This document shows positions 35,495-45,328 of a DNA stretch of 53,981 nucleotides, in pieces. Position numbers and translations under genes: made by a program. Source of the DNA: an uncultured Verrucomicrobiota bacterium (GTDB taxonomy: Bacteria > Verrucomicrobiota > Verrucomicrobiia > Verrucomicrobiales > DEV007). Under the pieces are notes generated by a model that saw only the letters and a program-made list of their open reading frames with translations, was not told the DNA's origin and did not search any database. How positions within the stretch are numbered: position 1 is the stretch's first letter; each line of letters opens with the position of its first letter. Location: positions 1 to 53,981 of the forward strand of contig CABXDI010000007.1 of assembly GCA_902510815.1 (NCBI GenBank). The letters run 5' to 3'.

Positions 35495-36414
35495 TTTCTT
35501 TTTTGTCCTGACCCTCCAGGCAATCCGGATGAACTAGAAGGCGAACGTCCGTTAGCTGATGTTGGTGGTCTGGATGGACCTCTACCTTTTGAACTTCTTC
35601 CACGTGATTCATTTCGCCCCTGATCTCCTCGGGATCGTGATCCATCTGGACGCACGACTCCTCCCCTGCCATTAGATCCTCTTCCCGATGAGGCTCTATT
35701 GCCTCCAGAATTACCTGACTGAGTGGCCCGAGCAATAGTAGCGGGGTCTTCTACAGTTGGAATCCAGTAGTAGCTTTGAATCGGCTCCGAATCATCTAAA
35801 AAGCTAATTTCCATGTAAACCATTGAAGGTCTCTGGTTTGGATATTCTTCAACACTCCAATTATCTACCCATTCCTTATTTCTCTGATCATAGAAGTTCC
35901 AAGTAACATTCTTCAGACCATTCATAAGAACAATCCCCATACCAAGGTCCTCGGATAATGATTGCCGTTCTTCATAAACTTCAGCTTCTTCCTGATTCAA
36001 ATATCGAATCTCTATTTGGGAAGCCCCTTGAAGACTCTTGTCGGGACCAGTTACGATAAAAACGATTTTAGATCCTGCGGAAACGCCAGCCCATGAAAAA
36101 GCAAGAGGGTAATCAACAAGTGCAATTTCAGATCTAGCCACACCAGACTGCATTTGAGCTGGCTCCATATTAATTTTCGCATTCCCAGGTATATCCTCAA
36201 TATTCCTCTTAAGTAATCCCATAAAGCTATGCATGTGCATATTTTCATGCTGACGGGTCAATACATTATCGCTGAGCTCCATGGATTTTGTGGCAACCTT
36301 GTATACTCCAGTAAGAACAACACCAATCAGACCAATGCCAACGATCAACTCCAGCAAAGTAAATCCTCTATCAGCTTTTTCTGGATCTTTAGCGATTTTG
36401 ATATAGTGACGCAT
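35491..36414 (-). CDS. Minor pseudopilin GspJ-like
   Basis: A 307-residue type IV pilin-like protein. Prepilin signal DRGFTLLELIVGIG with the cleavage after Gly and Glu at mature position 5. The C-terminal 85 residues are an unusual low-complexity tail rich in Arg, Gly and Ser (about 225-307), not part of the ordinary GspJ fold. It overlaps gspK by 4 bp and the GspI-like gene by 26 bp. Confidence 0.85.
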   Translation of the reverse strand: MRHYIKIAKDPEKADRGFTLLELIVGIGLIGVVLTGVYKVATKSMELSDNVLTRQHENMHMHSFMGLLKRNIEDIPGNAKINMEPAQMQSGVARSEIALVDYPLAFSWAGVSAGSKIVFIVTGPDKSLQGASQIEIRYLNQEEAEVYEERQSLSEDLGMGIVLMNGLKNVTWNFYDQRNKEWVDNWSVEEYPNQRPSMVYMEISFLDDSEPIQSYYWIPTVEDPATIARATQSGNSGGNRASSGRGSNGRGGVVRPDGSRSRGDQGRNESRGRSSKGRGPSRPPTSANGRSPSSSSGLPGGSGQKRK

Positions 36415-36874
36415 ATCTAATGGTTTCTGCTATTCTTTCTCTCGGCTGATCACGATCTCCCCAGATAGCTTCGATGCGAACGCGATACATATTGGTAAGT
36501 TTTATTTCTGCCTGCTCGTCCTCCGTATCTCTAACTGTATACATTTCCTCAAGCTCTTCGACGATAGCATAATAATTAACTCCCATCTCATCCGGCTCGG
36601 GCACCTCTCCAAAAATCTCTCCGGCAACTTCCTCAAGTGGTAGGGCACTTCTAAATTCTTGGTCATTAAAATCCGCCTTACTATAACGCGTTAACCAACT
36701 CTCCAGCTTACGCTGAACCCTAAGTTCTTCACCAGATCTAAATGCAGATTCTCCAATCTGCTTTAATGCTCCAGTAATACCAACAGAGATCATGGAAAAA
36801 AGCGCGAGAGCAAGAATTACTTCGAGTAAAATAAAAGCCCGCAAGCCTGATTTTTTTTGTACGGTTAACTTCAT
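36389..36874 (-). CDS. Minor pseudopilin GspI-like
   Basis: A 161-residue type IV pilin-like protein in the gspI position. The N-terminal helix is FILLEVILALALF with Glu at mature position 5. The residue before the cleavage site is Ala (LRAF) rather than the usual Gly, which prepilin peptidases can accept. It overlaps gspH by 4 bp and the gspJ-like gene by 26 bp, indicating tight coupling. Confidence 0.8.
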   Translation of the reverse strand: MKLTVQKKSGLRAFILLEVILALALFSMISVGITGALKQIGESAFRSGEELRVQRKLESWLTRYSKADFNDQEFRSALPLEEVAGEIFGEVPEPDEMGVNYYAIVEELEEMYTVRDTEDEQAEIKLTNMYRVRIEAIWGDRDQPRERIAETIRYASLYQNR

Positions 36875-37464
36875 TCTAACTCGTCAATATTATCGACTCC
36901 CAAAACAGTCGTTTTACTCAAAGGCTCTTGAGTCTGCGCGGTTAGAGGGTTGAAATTCATAGTGACCATGCCTTCAAGGCCTTCAACATCGCTAATTAAT
37001 TTAACACCTATTGGCTCACATATCCCACTCGACTCAAAGACCCAGAAATAAGTCTCTTCACCATCATCACGAACTTCCTCGGGCATTCGGAAAAACTTAT
37101 CTTCCCAACCCCTAACCAAAAATCTCATGCCCTCTGGTAATTCAAAACTTTGAATAACTCCTGGATTGTCGGCAAAGTCGTCAAAAAAAGAACCAAAAGA
37201 ATTAGATCTTACGTTAGCATTTTGAAGAGCCACTGTATTTTCACCAATAGCCAAAACATACGGTCTACGATTAGTGATAGCCATTGTCATCCCACGACGA
37301 GCAAGACTCGTCAACTCTATGGCTGGTTCAACGACTTTCTTTTTTGAACTCTGAGCCCCTAAGGATAGGGCACCTATTCCAATCACAAGAATTAGAATAC
37401 AAAAAGTAAGCATAATCTCGATTAGGGTGAAGCCCCTATGTCGCAAATATATCGCTTTCTTCAT
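36871..37464 (-). CDS. Minor pseudopilin GspH-like
   Basis: A 197-residue pseudopilin with a canonical prepilin motif, HRGFTLIEIMLTFC (cleavage after Gly, Glu at position 5), and a single N-terminal hydrophobic helix followed by a globular domain (about 50-190). It lies 42 bp after gspG and overlaps the GspI-like gene by 4 bp. It is assigned to GspH by its place between gspG and gspI. Confidence 0.85.
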   Translation of the reverse strand: MKKAIYLRHRGFTLIEIMLTFCILILVIGIGALSLGAQSSKKKVVEPAIELTSLARRGMTMAITNRRPYVLAIGENTVALQNANVRSNSFGSFFDDFADNPGVIQSFELPEGMRFLVRGWEDKFFRMPEEVRDDGEETYFWVFESSGICEPIGVKLISDVEGLEGMVTMNFNPLTAQTQEPLSKTTVLGVDNIDELE

Positions 37465-37506
37465 ACTAAGAGTTAAATATTAAAAAAATTTTAATGATTA
37501 TTTGGG

Positions 37507-37944
37507 CTATTGGGCCACCCAATTCCCGACATCATCTTCAGTGTTTTCTTGGCCATCAGCACCCTTTGAAAAAATGTCCGGCTTATTCTGACCTTTCTGG
37601 GAAGGAAAGCGATAACCGTATTCTGCTCCCCAAGGGTCAGTTATTGCCTCCGTAAAGTAAGGCCCCTCCCAGCCTCGCACATCAGCAGGCTTAGTAATCA
37701 AAGCCTGCAAACCCTGGTCAGTTGTAGGATAATTACCCGCAGAGATCTTATAGTTTATGAGAGCTATTTCGATCGATTTGAGATCCTCTTTGACTCTAGT
37801 TTTCTCTCCAGTCTTAATAACTCCACCAAGTTTGAATATAGCTGTTCCTGCTAACAATGCAATAATAGCAAGTACAAGCATGATTTCAATCAAAGTGAAT
37901 CCAACTACAGATTTCCTAATTTTTGAATTAATGTTAGTTTTCAT
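37507..37944 (-). CDS. gspG: Major pseudopilin GspG
   Basis: Main subunit of the type II pseudopilus, 145 aa. The prepilin site VGFTLIEIMLVLAIIALLAG is standard. The GspG signature is the region NYPTTDQGLQALITKP and the calcium-loop C-terminus (GADGQENTEDDVGNW). Followed by gspH after 42 bp and preceded by gspF by 45 bp. No Shine-Dalgarno is visible. Confidence 0.95.
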   Translation of the reverse strand: MKTNINSKIRKSVVGFTLIEIMLVLAIIALLAGTAIFKLGGVIKTGEKTRVKEDLKSIEIALINYKISAGNYPTTDQGLQALITKPADVRGWEGPYFTEAITDPWGAEYGYRFPSQKGQNKPDIFSKGADGQENTEDDVGNWVAQ

Positions 37945-37989
37945 TTTATTTAATTTATGAGATTTATTATTGATGTGATCATATTTGGA

Positions 37990-39240
37990 CTAAGCATTTA
38001 GACCTGAAATTGTTTCAAATATAACTGAAATCATCATGTATGCCATTACCCCAACGAGCAAAGCCATGGTTACAACAATGACCGGTTGGATTAATGCGCT
38101 TATCTTAGCAATATCTTTTTCTAACTCCTTATCATATCTTGCTGCGGCTCTTTCAAGACTTTCTCCAATTTGACCGGTTTGTTCGCCAACAGCAACCATA
38201 TCAAGAAGGAGCGGCGGAAAAAATCCCACACGCTTCATGGTTCGAGAAAGAGACGCTCCATCCCCCACGTAATCAATAATCTTAGCTATTATTTTTTTAA
38301 GAAACAAATTTGGCGTTGCCTCTCTACCTAATTCAAGAGCTCTAAGAAGCGGCAAACCATTACCTACCAAATTTGCAAGAGTTTCAAGAAACTGCACAAA
38401 AAATCTCGTCTTTAAAACTTTACCAAAAAGAGGGATTTTTAACTTCGTTTCATCCCACCACTCATGATTGTTGGGATTTTTAATATACGAAATGAAAGAA
38501 ACTACGATAATAGTAACGAATAACAAAATTACCCACCACCAAGATGTTATAAATTCACTAACATTAATCATGAACTGACCAATGGGCGGCATTTCTGAGT
38601 TCGTATTGTCTAACAATCCCATTAATTGCGGTATCAAAAATGTAATAAACAAAACTACAACTGCAATACCAGAGGCAATGAGAAACGAAGGATATATCAA
38701 AGCCATCTTCACCTTACCTTGAAGGTCTTGAATTGCAGTCAGGTAAGATGCTTGTCTTTTTAATATGGTAGAAAGAGCTCCACTAACTTCACCAGCCCTA
38801 GCAAGACTACAATACAAGTCACCAAAACTAGGCGAAGTCTTCTTGAGTGCATCAGAAAATGACATACCATCACGCACTTCAATTCTTATTCTTGTAGTTA
38901 GACTTTTTAACTTGCCCAACTCTTCCCGGTTTTCCATTACCCTTAATGCTGGCTCTAGTTGTAAGCCGGCTCCAAGAAGTTCAGAGAGCTCTTCGGTAAA
39001 TAGAACAATTTCCTGCTTCTTAAGCTTTATTGGCCCAGTAGCTATAGATTCATCACTTTTTACTTTGGCCTTAGACTGAGCAGAACCATTTTTCCCGGAC
39101 TCATCTTTTAAGTCCAGCTTCATGGGTTGCAAACCTCCACGATCTAGAAGGTCCATAGCCGCACCCCTGTCGCCAGCGTCCAGTTCTCCTGTGACTCGTT
39201 TTCCATCCCCTTTAAGGGCAGTGTAAGCAAAAGTAGGCAA
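37990..39240 (-). CDS. gspF: Type II secretion inner-membrane protein GspF
   Basis: Polytopic platform protein of 416 residues with two T2SSF domains (about 75-200 and 280-410) and three membrane helices. Motifs such as AGEVSGAL and VAVGEQTGQIGESL are typical of the family. The start is TTG at 39240: an in-frame stop two codons upstream excludes a longer frame. The gene is 42 bp after gspE. Confidence 0.95.
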   Translation of the reverse strand: MPTFAYTALKGDGKRVTGELDAGDRGAAMDLLDRGGLQPMKLDLKDESGKNGSAQSKAKVKSDESIATGPIKLKKQEIVLFTEELSELLGAGLQLEPALRVMENREELGKLKSLTTRIRIEVRDGMSFSDALKKTSPSFGDLYCSLARAGEVSGALSTILKRQASYLTAIQDLQGKVKMALIYPSFLIASGIAVVVLFITFLIPQLMGLLDNTNSEMPPIGQFMINVSEFITSWWWVILLFVTIIVVSFISYIKNPNNHEWWDETKLKIPLFGKVLKTRFFVQFLETLANLVGNGLPLLRALELGREATPNLFLKKIIAKIIDYVGDGASLSRTMKRVGFFPPLLLDMVAVGEQTGQIGESLERAAARYDKELEKDIAKISALIQPVIVVTMALLVGVMAYMMISVIFETISGLNA

Positions 39241-39282
39241 ATATTATTTTTGGTTAGTTGGTATTTTAAATTCTATTCAGGA

Positions 39283-41097
39283 TCAACCGTCCACTCTCAG
39301 CTCAACCGTAGTAGCTGCTAAAACCTCCTCTAAAGTGGTATCGCCACTCATGACCTTATGCCAGCCATAATCACGCATAGGAATAAAACCTTCCTCAATA
39401 GCCTTAGTTTTAATCTCTGCCGTTGAAGCTCCTCTAACAATCAGTTCCTCAATTCCGGGAGTAACCAAACAAACTTCATAGATTGCCAACCTGCCGAGGT
39501 AACCACTGTTTCGACAACGGTCACAACCATCTTCAGCAGCAACATAAAAATCACCATTATAACCCTCAGGAAAACCAACACTCTCAAGATGCTCGGCGGT
39601 ATAATCCTGTGTTACCTTGCATGAAGGACACAATCTTCTCACAAGCCTTTGAGCCAAAAAGGCACGAACAGAAGCAGATACTAGGAAAGGCTCAACTCCC
39701 ATATCTGTGAGCCTTGAAATTCCACCAATCGCATCATTTGTGTGCAAAGTGCTGAATACAAGGTGACCCGTCAATGAAGCTCTTACTGCAATCTCAGCAG
39801 TTTCCAAATCTCGCATCTCACCAATCATTACAATGTTTGGATCCCCTCTAAGAATACTACGTAGCCCACGCGCAAAAGTAAGATCAATCTCGGGTTTAAC
39901 GGCAATTTGCATCACGCCATCAAGTTTATTCTCCACGGGATCTTCAATAGTAACTATTCGAGTCTCAGATTTATTCAACTCAGAAAGAAAAGTGTATAGC
40001 GTCGTAGATTTACCAGAACCAGTGGGACCTGTGATCAGAATAATTCCATTAGACATGGAAAGAAGTTGATCAATTCTCGATCTAGTATGATCAATCATTC
40101 CTAGCCTATTAAGGTTAAATTTTTCCTGGTTCAAAAGTCTCAAACTTACACTCTCTCCCTCCACTGTAGGGATAGTAGCTACACGAACGTCAATCTGTTG
40201 ATCTTCAAGTGAAAGATTAATTCTACCGTCCTGAGGTAATCGTCTTTCGGCTATGTCCAGCTTAGACATTATTTTCAAACGAGCTATTACAGAGCTTTGA
40301 AGCGCATTGATGTTTTCTGGAACTGCTACATCATGAAGCATCCCATCAATTCTATATCTTATGCGGAGATCTGAATGCAATGGTTCAACATGTATATCAG
40401 TGGCTCTCTGATCTAACGCCTCTCGAAGAATCTGATTAACAAACTTTACGACAGAAGCCTCTTCATCTTCATCCTCATCCAAAACATTAGCTTCATCCTG
40501 GTCTACTTCCAAGGAATCCATATCAAGTTCTCGACCCGCAAGAATCTGCTCGAAAGTATCAGCTCCTACACCATAAAGTTCCTGAATACCCTGAAGAATT
40601 TTGGAACGAGAAGACATTGACCATTCGATCGGGAAATCAATCGCTTGGCTAGCAGCTTGGCGAGCCAAATAGTTAAAAGGATCATACGTTGCAATTCGCA
40701 ATCGCATTTGCCCATCACTCAATTCTTTCTTCTCTGATTTTTCTTCCTCATTTGATTGATCAGGAAGATCATTGCTAGCATCGTTTGGATCATCTGCTTC
40801 TATTAACTCTGATCCATCTCCAAATGAAAGAGGCAGCAATCTGTGTTTGAGTGCAATTTTTGCGGAACAAACTTCCTTGAGCTTTCGTTTATTTATTGGA
40901 TCAAGAGTATCTTCCCAACCTAAATGAAGCTCCTCAGCAAGTCCCTTAAGAAACTCCTCTTCAGGAACCAATTCACGATTGAGCAACTCTTCAATTACGG
41001 GTCGCTGACCAGACATCGCTTCTTCAATAGCTTTTTGAAGATCGTCCTCATCTGCACCTTGAAATTTTTTGGCAGTATTTAAAAAAATTTTATTCAT
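39283..41097 (-). CDS. gspE: Type II secretion ATPase GspE
   Basis: Secretion ATPase of about 604 residues that drives pseudopilus assembly. N-terminal GspE domain (about 1-150) followed by the RecA-like ATPase. Walker A GPTGSGKS at about residue 357, Asp box IEDPVEN, Walker B IGEMRD near 426, His box STLHTND, and a zinc-binding pair CPSC (about 490-493 in long numbering) and CDRC (about 540). An in-frame GTG at 41142 would add 15 residues; the ATG at 41097 starts at the normal MNKIF-type N-terminus and is my choice. First gene of the eleven-gene operon. Confidence 0.96.
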   Translation of the reverse strand: MNKIFLNTAKKFQGADEDDLQKAIEEAMSGQRPVIEELLNRELVPEEEFLKGLAEELHLGWEDTLDPINKRKLKEVCSAKIALKHRLLPLSFGDGSELIEADDPNDASNDLPDQSNEEEKSEKKELSDGQMRLRIATYDPFNYLARQAASQAIDFPIEWSMSSRSKILQGIQELYGVGADTFEQILAGRELDMDSLEVDQDEANVLDEDEDEEASVVKFVNQILREALDQRATDIHVEPLHSDLRIRYRIDGMLHDVAVPENINALQSSVIARLKIMSKLDIAERRLPQDGRINLSLEDQQIDVRVATIPTVEGESVSLRLLNQEKFNLNRLGMIDHTRSRIDQLLSMSNGIILITGPTGSGKSTTLYTFLSELNKSETRIVTIEDPVENKLDGVMQIAVKPEIDLTFARGLRSILRGDPNIVMIGEMRDLETAEIAVRASLTGHLVFSTLHTNDAIGGISRLTDMGVEPFLVSASVRAFLAQRLVRRLCPSCKVTQDYTAEHLESVGFPEGYNGDFYVAAEDGCDRCRNSGYLGRLAIYEVCLVTPGIEELIVRGASTAEIKTKAIEEGFIPMRDYGWHKVMSGDTTLEEVLAATTVELRVDG

Positions 41098-41421
41098 TTG
41101 TTTCGTAATCCACGACCGAAAGAACAATACCAATACCACCACGCTCTTTGAGCGTTTCAGTACTAGTTATTCAAGTCAGAGGGGGGGGGGGAGTAAATGT
41201 GCCACAATTTTTGAAAAATCGCATTAATAAAAGCATCAAAGCTTCGATTTTTGCACAAATTAATAATCTTTGCGTAATCTTTAATAAAAAGCACTACATG
41301 ACTATCCTCTAATTGCTAAAATATTCAGAAATATAGCTATGGTTTTAGACTAAGATTTACTCGGTAAAAATGTGAATAGCGATGTTATTACTATTTAAAC
41401 CAATGCCTGTTAAGCTTAATA
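41098..41421. other. Intergenic region upstream of gspE
   Basis: About 320 bases without a gene. It holds the 11-base G tract (plus strand) near 41181 and otherwise AT-rich sequence. I found no convincing promoter, riboswitch or small ORF on either strand. The operon promoter must lie here or within the next gene. Confidence 0.6.
41181..41191. repeat. 11-base G/C homopolymer tract upstream of gspE
   Basis: Eleven G on the plus strand (C on the coding strand) 84 bases before the gspE start. Runs of this length are rare in so AT-rich a sequence and slip easily. It could lie in the promoter or leader of the secretion operon. Confidence 0.85.
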
Positions 41422-42426
41422 TTAATCTTCAACAGGTGGCAATTTGAATAATTCCCCGGAAAAAGGACATCTCAAAACTGAACCTGATAACTTACCTTTG
41501 ACATCTATGAGCTGACCACCAAAAGGGCTAATGACATAACCCACTCTTTTTGACCACCTTGCAAAGGGAACTGTAGATTTATCATTTTTACCAATCCCTT
41601 GAATTTTTTGGTCAATCTTAGTTTCAAGTACCTTAAATTCTATATTTTCTGAAATAGATGCAATAGCCTCCTCAACAATATTTTTTTGATCAGATTCTTC
41701 TGATTTAGAGTCTACACTTATCGAAGGAATTATGAAAATTTTACCAGTAAAAGGGCAACGCGCCCTCTCTCCAGGTTTTAATCCAGTGATATCGACAATA
41801 TAATTGCCCTTAGTATATGGACTAAAAACTAGATTATCTTTGCCAGCCACTTTCTTAGCCACTTGGCCTTCTAATATTTCTTTTTCAGTATTTTTAGCGT
41901 TTAGTTCACCGTCATTGGCATCTAAATTGTTTGGAATTTCATCATTACTGACAGCCACAGCTGGAATTTTATCCCCTATATTAAATTCTAGCCCTACGAT
42001 ATCAGGCACTATAAAAGGGAGTCCAGAATGAGGACAGACAACCTCATCACCCGCGGTGAATTTGTTTACATCAACTAATTTACCATCAACATGAGGAGAA
42101 TATACCAAACCAGGAGCACCTAAGACAGATTCCGCAATAAGGGTTTTTCCTATAGAATCTTTTGTAAAATCAGGATCTAAATCCGTTTTCTTAACAGACC
42201 ATAAAAAACCAGTTAAATACTCAGTAGGACGGGCACTGGCCAAATCTCTTTCTTTTATACCAAAGATACCAAATGGTAAAGTTAGAAGCTGACTCAATAG
42301 CCCTCTGTTCCCTTTTTGCCTAATTGAAGCCTCTTTAGTTGATTTACACGAAACAAAATTAACTATTATTAAAAGAATAGTAAAAACTGTTATAAACCTT
42401 CTCAAATTGGATCTAGACCTATTCAT
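41422..42426 (-). CDS. Lipoprotein with three CPxxG repeat motifs
   Basis: A 334-residue predicted lipoprotein (signal with lipobox VSC, Cys at about residue 27) of no known family. Three segments repeat the pattern aromatic or Ile-S-P, then Gly, D-V or D-I, Gly, C-P-x-(S/T)-G-x-x-F-x-x-P: CPHSGLPFIVP, CPFTGKIFIIP, CPFSGELFKLP. They lie near residues 107-142, 202-237 and 296-331. Each has one Cys, so it cannot be a usual CxxC zinc site; the three Cys together could bind metal or form a disulfide-bonded or ligand-bound fold. It lies between the secretion operon and the suf genes, on the same strand as both. Confidence 0.7.
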   Translation of the reverse strand: MNRSRSNLRRFITVFTILLIIVNFVSCKSTKEASIRQKGNRGLLSQLLTLPFGIFGIKERDLASARPTEYLTGFLWSVKKTDLDPDFTKDSIGKTLIAESVLGAPGLVYSPHVDGKLVDVNKFTAGDEVVCPHSGLPFIVPDIVGLEFNIGDKIPAVAVSNDEIPNNLDANDGELNAKNTEKEILEGQVAKKVAGKDNLVFSPYTKGNYIVDITGLKPGERARCPFTGKIFIIPSISVDSKSEESDQKNIVEEAIASISENIEFKVLETKIDQKIQGIGKNDKSTVPFARWSKRVGYVISPFGGQLIDVKGKLSGSVLRCPFSGELFKLPPVED

Positions 42427-42560
42427 AATATAATATTTTAAATTAGAATTTAAGTAATTGTTAGTTTAGCAAGTCTTTTACAACAGAAAGCTTTAAATTT
42501 AAGACATACATAATATTTAGATAATTACTAGAAATTTTTAATCTTATTAATAAAATAAAA

Positions 42561-43862
42561 TTATCTAACTCCAATTTTTTTAAAGCGTCTTTCAAGCTTG
42601 CCTAAAACAACTTCCTCTAGTTGAGGGTGGTTCAAACGGTCAACGGCATCCTTAACAAATCCAAAAGTGACTAACTGTTTAGAAATCGACTCTTCAATCC
42701 CCCTAGACATTAAATAAAAAAGCTCCTCTTCAGCTACAGGGTTAGATGTCGACCCATGGCTACACTTAACCTGATCAGCTTTAATTTCCAAACCAGGCAT
42801 TGAATTAGCCTCACATTCATCACTCATCAGTAAATTACGACAAGTTTGGTATGCGTCAGTAAAATGTGCTCCATCCTCAACCTTAATCATTCCTGCAAAC
42901 GTGGTTTTGGATTTATCATAAAGAGCATTCTTATATAGCAGGTCACTTGAAGTGTTAGAGTGCTCATGCAGCTGCATAGTCCGCATATCAAATTCCTGAT
43001 TATTTTCTGGGACATTTACCGAAATCATTTCGCTATGAGCCTCATCACCTAATAGCCTACAAACAGATTCTTGCCGTAGCCACTCACAACCTAAATTGAG
43101 AGAAAAATTTTTGATCGTGGAATTTGCGTGAGCTGAAACATTTGAGATATGAACCGAATGAGCTTTTTCACTCAAATTTTGAGTCCTTACATAAGTTAAT
43201 TCAGAACCTTCTTCAGCAATCAGATCAGAGACTCCACAAGCTAATCCAAACTCATCGTCGGAAGACGCCGTATACTCTGCCACCTTTACACTGGAACCAG
43301 CCCCTGTAACAATGAGGCTATATGGAAAAATCACATTATTCTCTCCAGAGAGCCAATGGAAAATTTCTAATGGATGTTTGAGCGAAAGCCCCTCTGGAAC
43401 ATAGATAAAATAACCATTTATTTGTCTAGCTTTATGCAAATTTAATAGTTTTTCAGACCCTAATTTAGGACCCTCTTTCATAAAGTAGGACTTAAGTAAA
43501 TCAGCATTCTCCACTAATGCTAATGAAAGAGGCTTAAAGATTAGACCTTTATCCAATAGTTCATCGTCTAGATTAGACTGATACTGCAGTCGATCATTAT
43601 TGAAAATCATACTTTCGTTGTCACCTTTTAAAGAAACAGAATTCGAAACGTATTGATTGTAATCAAAGTTATCTATTTGTTCAGAATCACAGACATTTTC
43701 ATATGATAACTTTTTAAGGTTAGCGAACCTCCAATCCTCATCCTTACGACTTGGCCATGGAGTTTCAAGAAACTTTTGCCAAGCTAATTTTCTTGAATCT
43801 GAATACCATTTTGGTGAATTTTCACCCACAGGGCTAGGCGAATCTGATAAGGCTAATGACAC
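42561..43862 (-). CDS. sufD: Fe-S cluster assembly protein SufD
   Basis: Scaffold subunit of the SufBCD complex, 433 aa. N-terminal WQKFLETPWPSRKDEDWRF is typical and the C-terminal domain has CSHGSTSNPVAEEELFYLMSRG, a clear SufD signature. It lies 24 bp after sufB in the order sufC-sufB-sufD. The start is GTG at 43862. Iron-sulfur clusters are assembled in the cytoplasm on this complex. Confidence 0.95.
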   Translation of the reverse strand: MSLALSDSPSPVGENSPKWYSDSRKLAWQKFLETPWPSRKDEDWRFANLKKLSYENVCDSEQIDNFDYNQYVSNSVSLKGDNESMIFNNDRLQYQSNLDDELLDKGLIFKPLSLALVENADLLKSYFMKEGPKLGSEKLLNLHKARQINGYFIYVPEGLSLKHPLEIFHWLSGENNVIFPYSLIVTGAGSSVKVAEYTASSDDEFGLACGVSDLIAEEGSELTYVRTQNLSEKAHSVHISNVSAHANSTIKNFSLNLGCEWLRQESVCRLLGDEAHSEMISVNVPENNQEFDMRTMQLHEHSNTSSDLLYKNALYDKSKTTFAGMIKVEDGAHFTDAYQTCRNLLMSDECEANSMPGLEIKADQVKCSHGSTSNPVAEEELFYLMSRGIEESISKQLVTFGFVKDAVDRLNHPQLEEVVLGKLERRFKKIGVR

Positions 43863-43886
43863 TATATTTGTTCTATAAAAATTAAA

Positions 43887-45305
43887 TCATCCCACCGACC
43901 CCTCCATCTCAAGGTCAATTAATCTTTTAAGCTCAACTGAATATTCCATTGGAAATTCGCGAACTAAATCATTCACAAATCCATTAACACTCAAACTCAT
44001 AGCTTCCGCCTCACTTAAGCCTCTTTGCTTCATGTAAAAAATTTGTTCTTCACTTACTTGGCTTACACTAGCCTCATGCTGTGTCGAATGCTGATTTCCT
44101 CTTACGGTCACAGCGGGATAAGTGTCTGTCCTACTTTTAGGGTTAATCAATAAAGCGTCACATTCTGTATTATTTTTACACCCTTTAAGATGTTTAGGAA
44201 TATGAACATGACCACGATAAGTAGATCTCCCCTCACCTACACTAATAGATTTAGAAACAACATTTGAGGAAGTATTGTCAGCCGCATGAATCATTTTGGC
44301 TCCTGTATCCTGATGCTGGCCATCGTTAGCCAAGGCAATAGAAACAACTTCACCTCGCGCTCCCTCACCTTTCATGACTACTCCGGGATATTTCATAGTT
44401 AGGCGACTACCAATATTGCAGTCAATCCATCGAACTTCGGCACCTTCGTGCGCAAGACCACGCTTAGTTACTAAATTAAAGACATTGGCACTCCAATTTT
44501 GAACAGTAATGTATTGAATCTTTGCATTCTTCATAGCAACCAATTCAACTACAGCGCTGTGTAGTGTACTAGTTTCAAACTTTGGAGCCGTACAGCCTTC
44601 CATATAAGTAAGTTCAGCACCTTCATCGACAATGATTAAAGTTCTTTCGAATTGGCCAAACTGTTCAGCATTAATTCTAAAATAAGCCTGCAGTGGATGT
44701 TTTACTTTCACACCCGGAGGAACATATATAAAACTCCCACCAGAAAAAACAGCTGAGTTAAGAGCTGAAAATTTGTTGTCCCCTGTTGGAATTACCTTGC
44801 CGAACCATTTTCGAAATATGTCCGCATGCTCGGCCAAACCCTCAGAACTATTAACAAAAATGACCCCTTGTTCTGAAACCGCATCTTTTACATTTGAGTA
44901 CGCTGCTTCACTATCAAATTGAGCTTCAACTCCAGCCAAAAATTTTCGCTCTTTTTCTGGAATGCCTAGTCGCTCAAAAGTTTCTTTCATTTCATCGGGT
45001 ACATCTTCCCAACTTCTCTTTGGAGCCTCACCCGCAGACAAGTAATATCTAATTTCATCAAATTTAATAGAGTTAAGATCCTGACTTGCCCAATGCGTTG
45101 GCATCTCTTTCTTATTGAAAATTTTTAACGCTCTTTGTCTAAATTTTCTTATCCATTCATCCTCTTTCTTAACATTTGAAATATAATCAATCGTTTCCTC
45201 ATCTAATCCCCTGCCAGCATCATGCTTATAATCGACATCATAATGAAAATTAGCTTCTTCCCTATCAATTTCGATACGACTCTCGGTTTCCGTCTCTGTT
45301 TTCAT
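43887..45305 (-). CDS. sufB: Fe-S cluster assembly protein SufB
   Basis: Scaffold subunit of the SufBCD complex, about 472 residues. Motifs [42 protein letters not shown] and [28 protein letters not shown] are family-diagnostic. A TTG at 45350 would overlap sufC by 22 bp; the ATG at 45305, 23 bp past the sufC stop, gives the standard N-terminus and is preferred. The N-terminus has a short alternating Thr-Glu stretch (TETETE), as in the YidC linker. Confidence 0.96.
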   Translation of the reverse strand: MKTETETESRIEIDREEANFHYDVDYKHDAGRGLDEETIDYISNVKKEDEWIRKFRQRALKIFNKKEMPTHWASQDLNSIKFDEIRYYLSAGEAPKRSWEDVPDEMKETFERLGIPEKERKFLAGVEAQFDSEAAYSNVKDAVSEQGVIFVNSSEGLAEHADIFRKWFGKVIPTGDNKFSALNSAVFSGGSFIYVPPGVKVKHPLQAYFRINAEQFGQFERTLIIVDEGAELTYMEGCTAPKFETSTLHSAVVELVAMKNAKIQYITVQNWSANVFNLVTKRGLAHEGAEVRWIDCNIGSRLTMKYPGVVMKGEGARGEVVSIALANDGQHQDTGAKMIHAADNTSSNVVSKSISVGEGRSTYRGHVHIPKHLKGCKNNTECDALLINPKSRTDTYPAVTVRGNQHSTQHEASVSQVSEEQIFYMKQRGLSEAEAMSLSVNGFVNDLVREFPMEYSVELKRLIDLEMEGSVG

Positions 45306-45328
45306 ATATACAAAATTTAACTTTTTAT

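Noticed and set aside
41143-41421. Sigma-54-like TGGCAC upstream of gspE
   Set aside because: The TGGCAC on the minus strand is not followed by a TTGC at the required distance.
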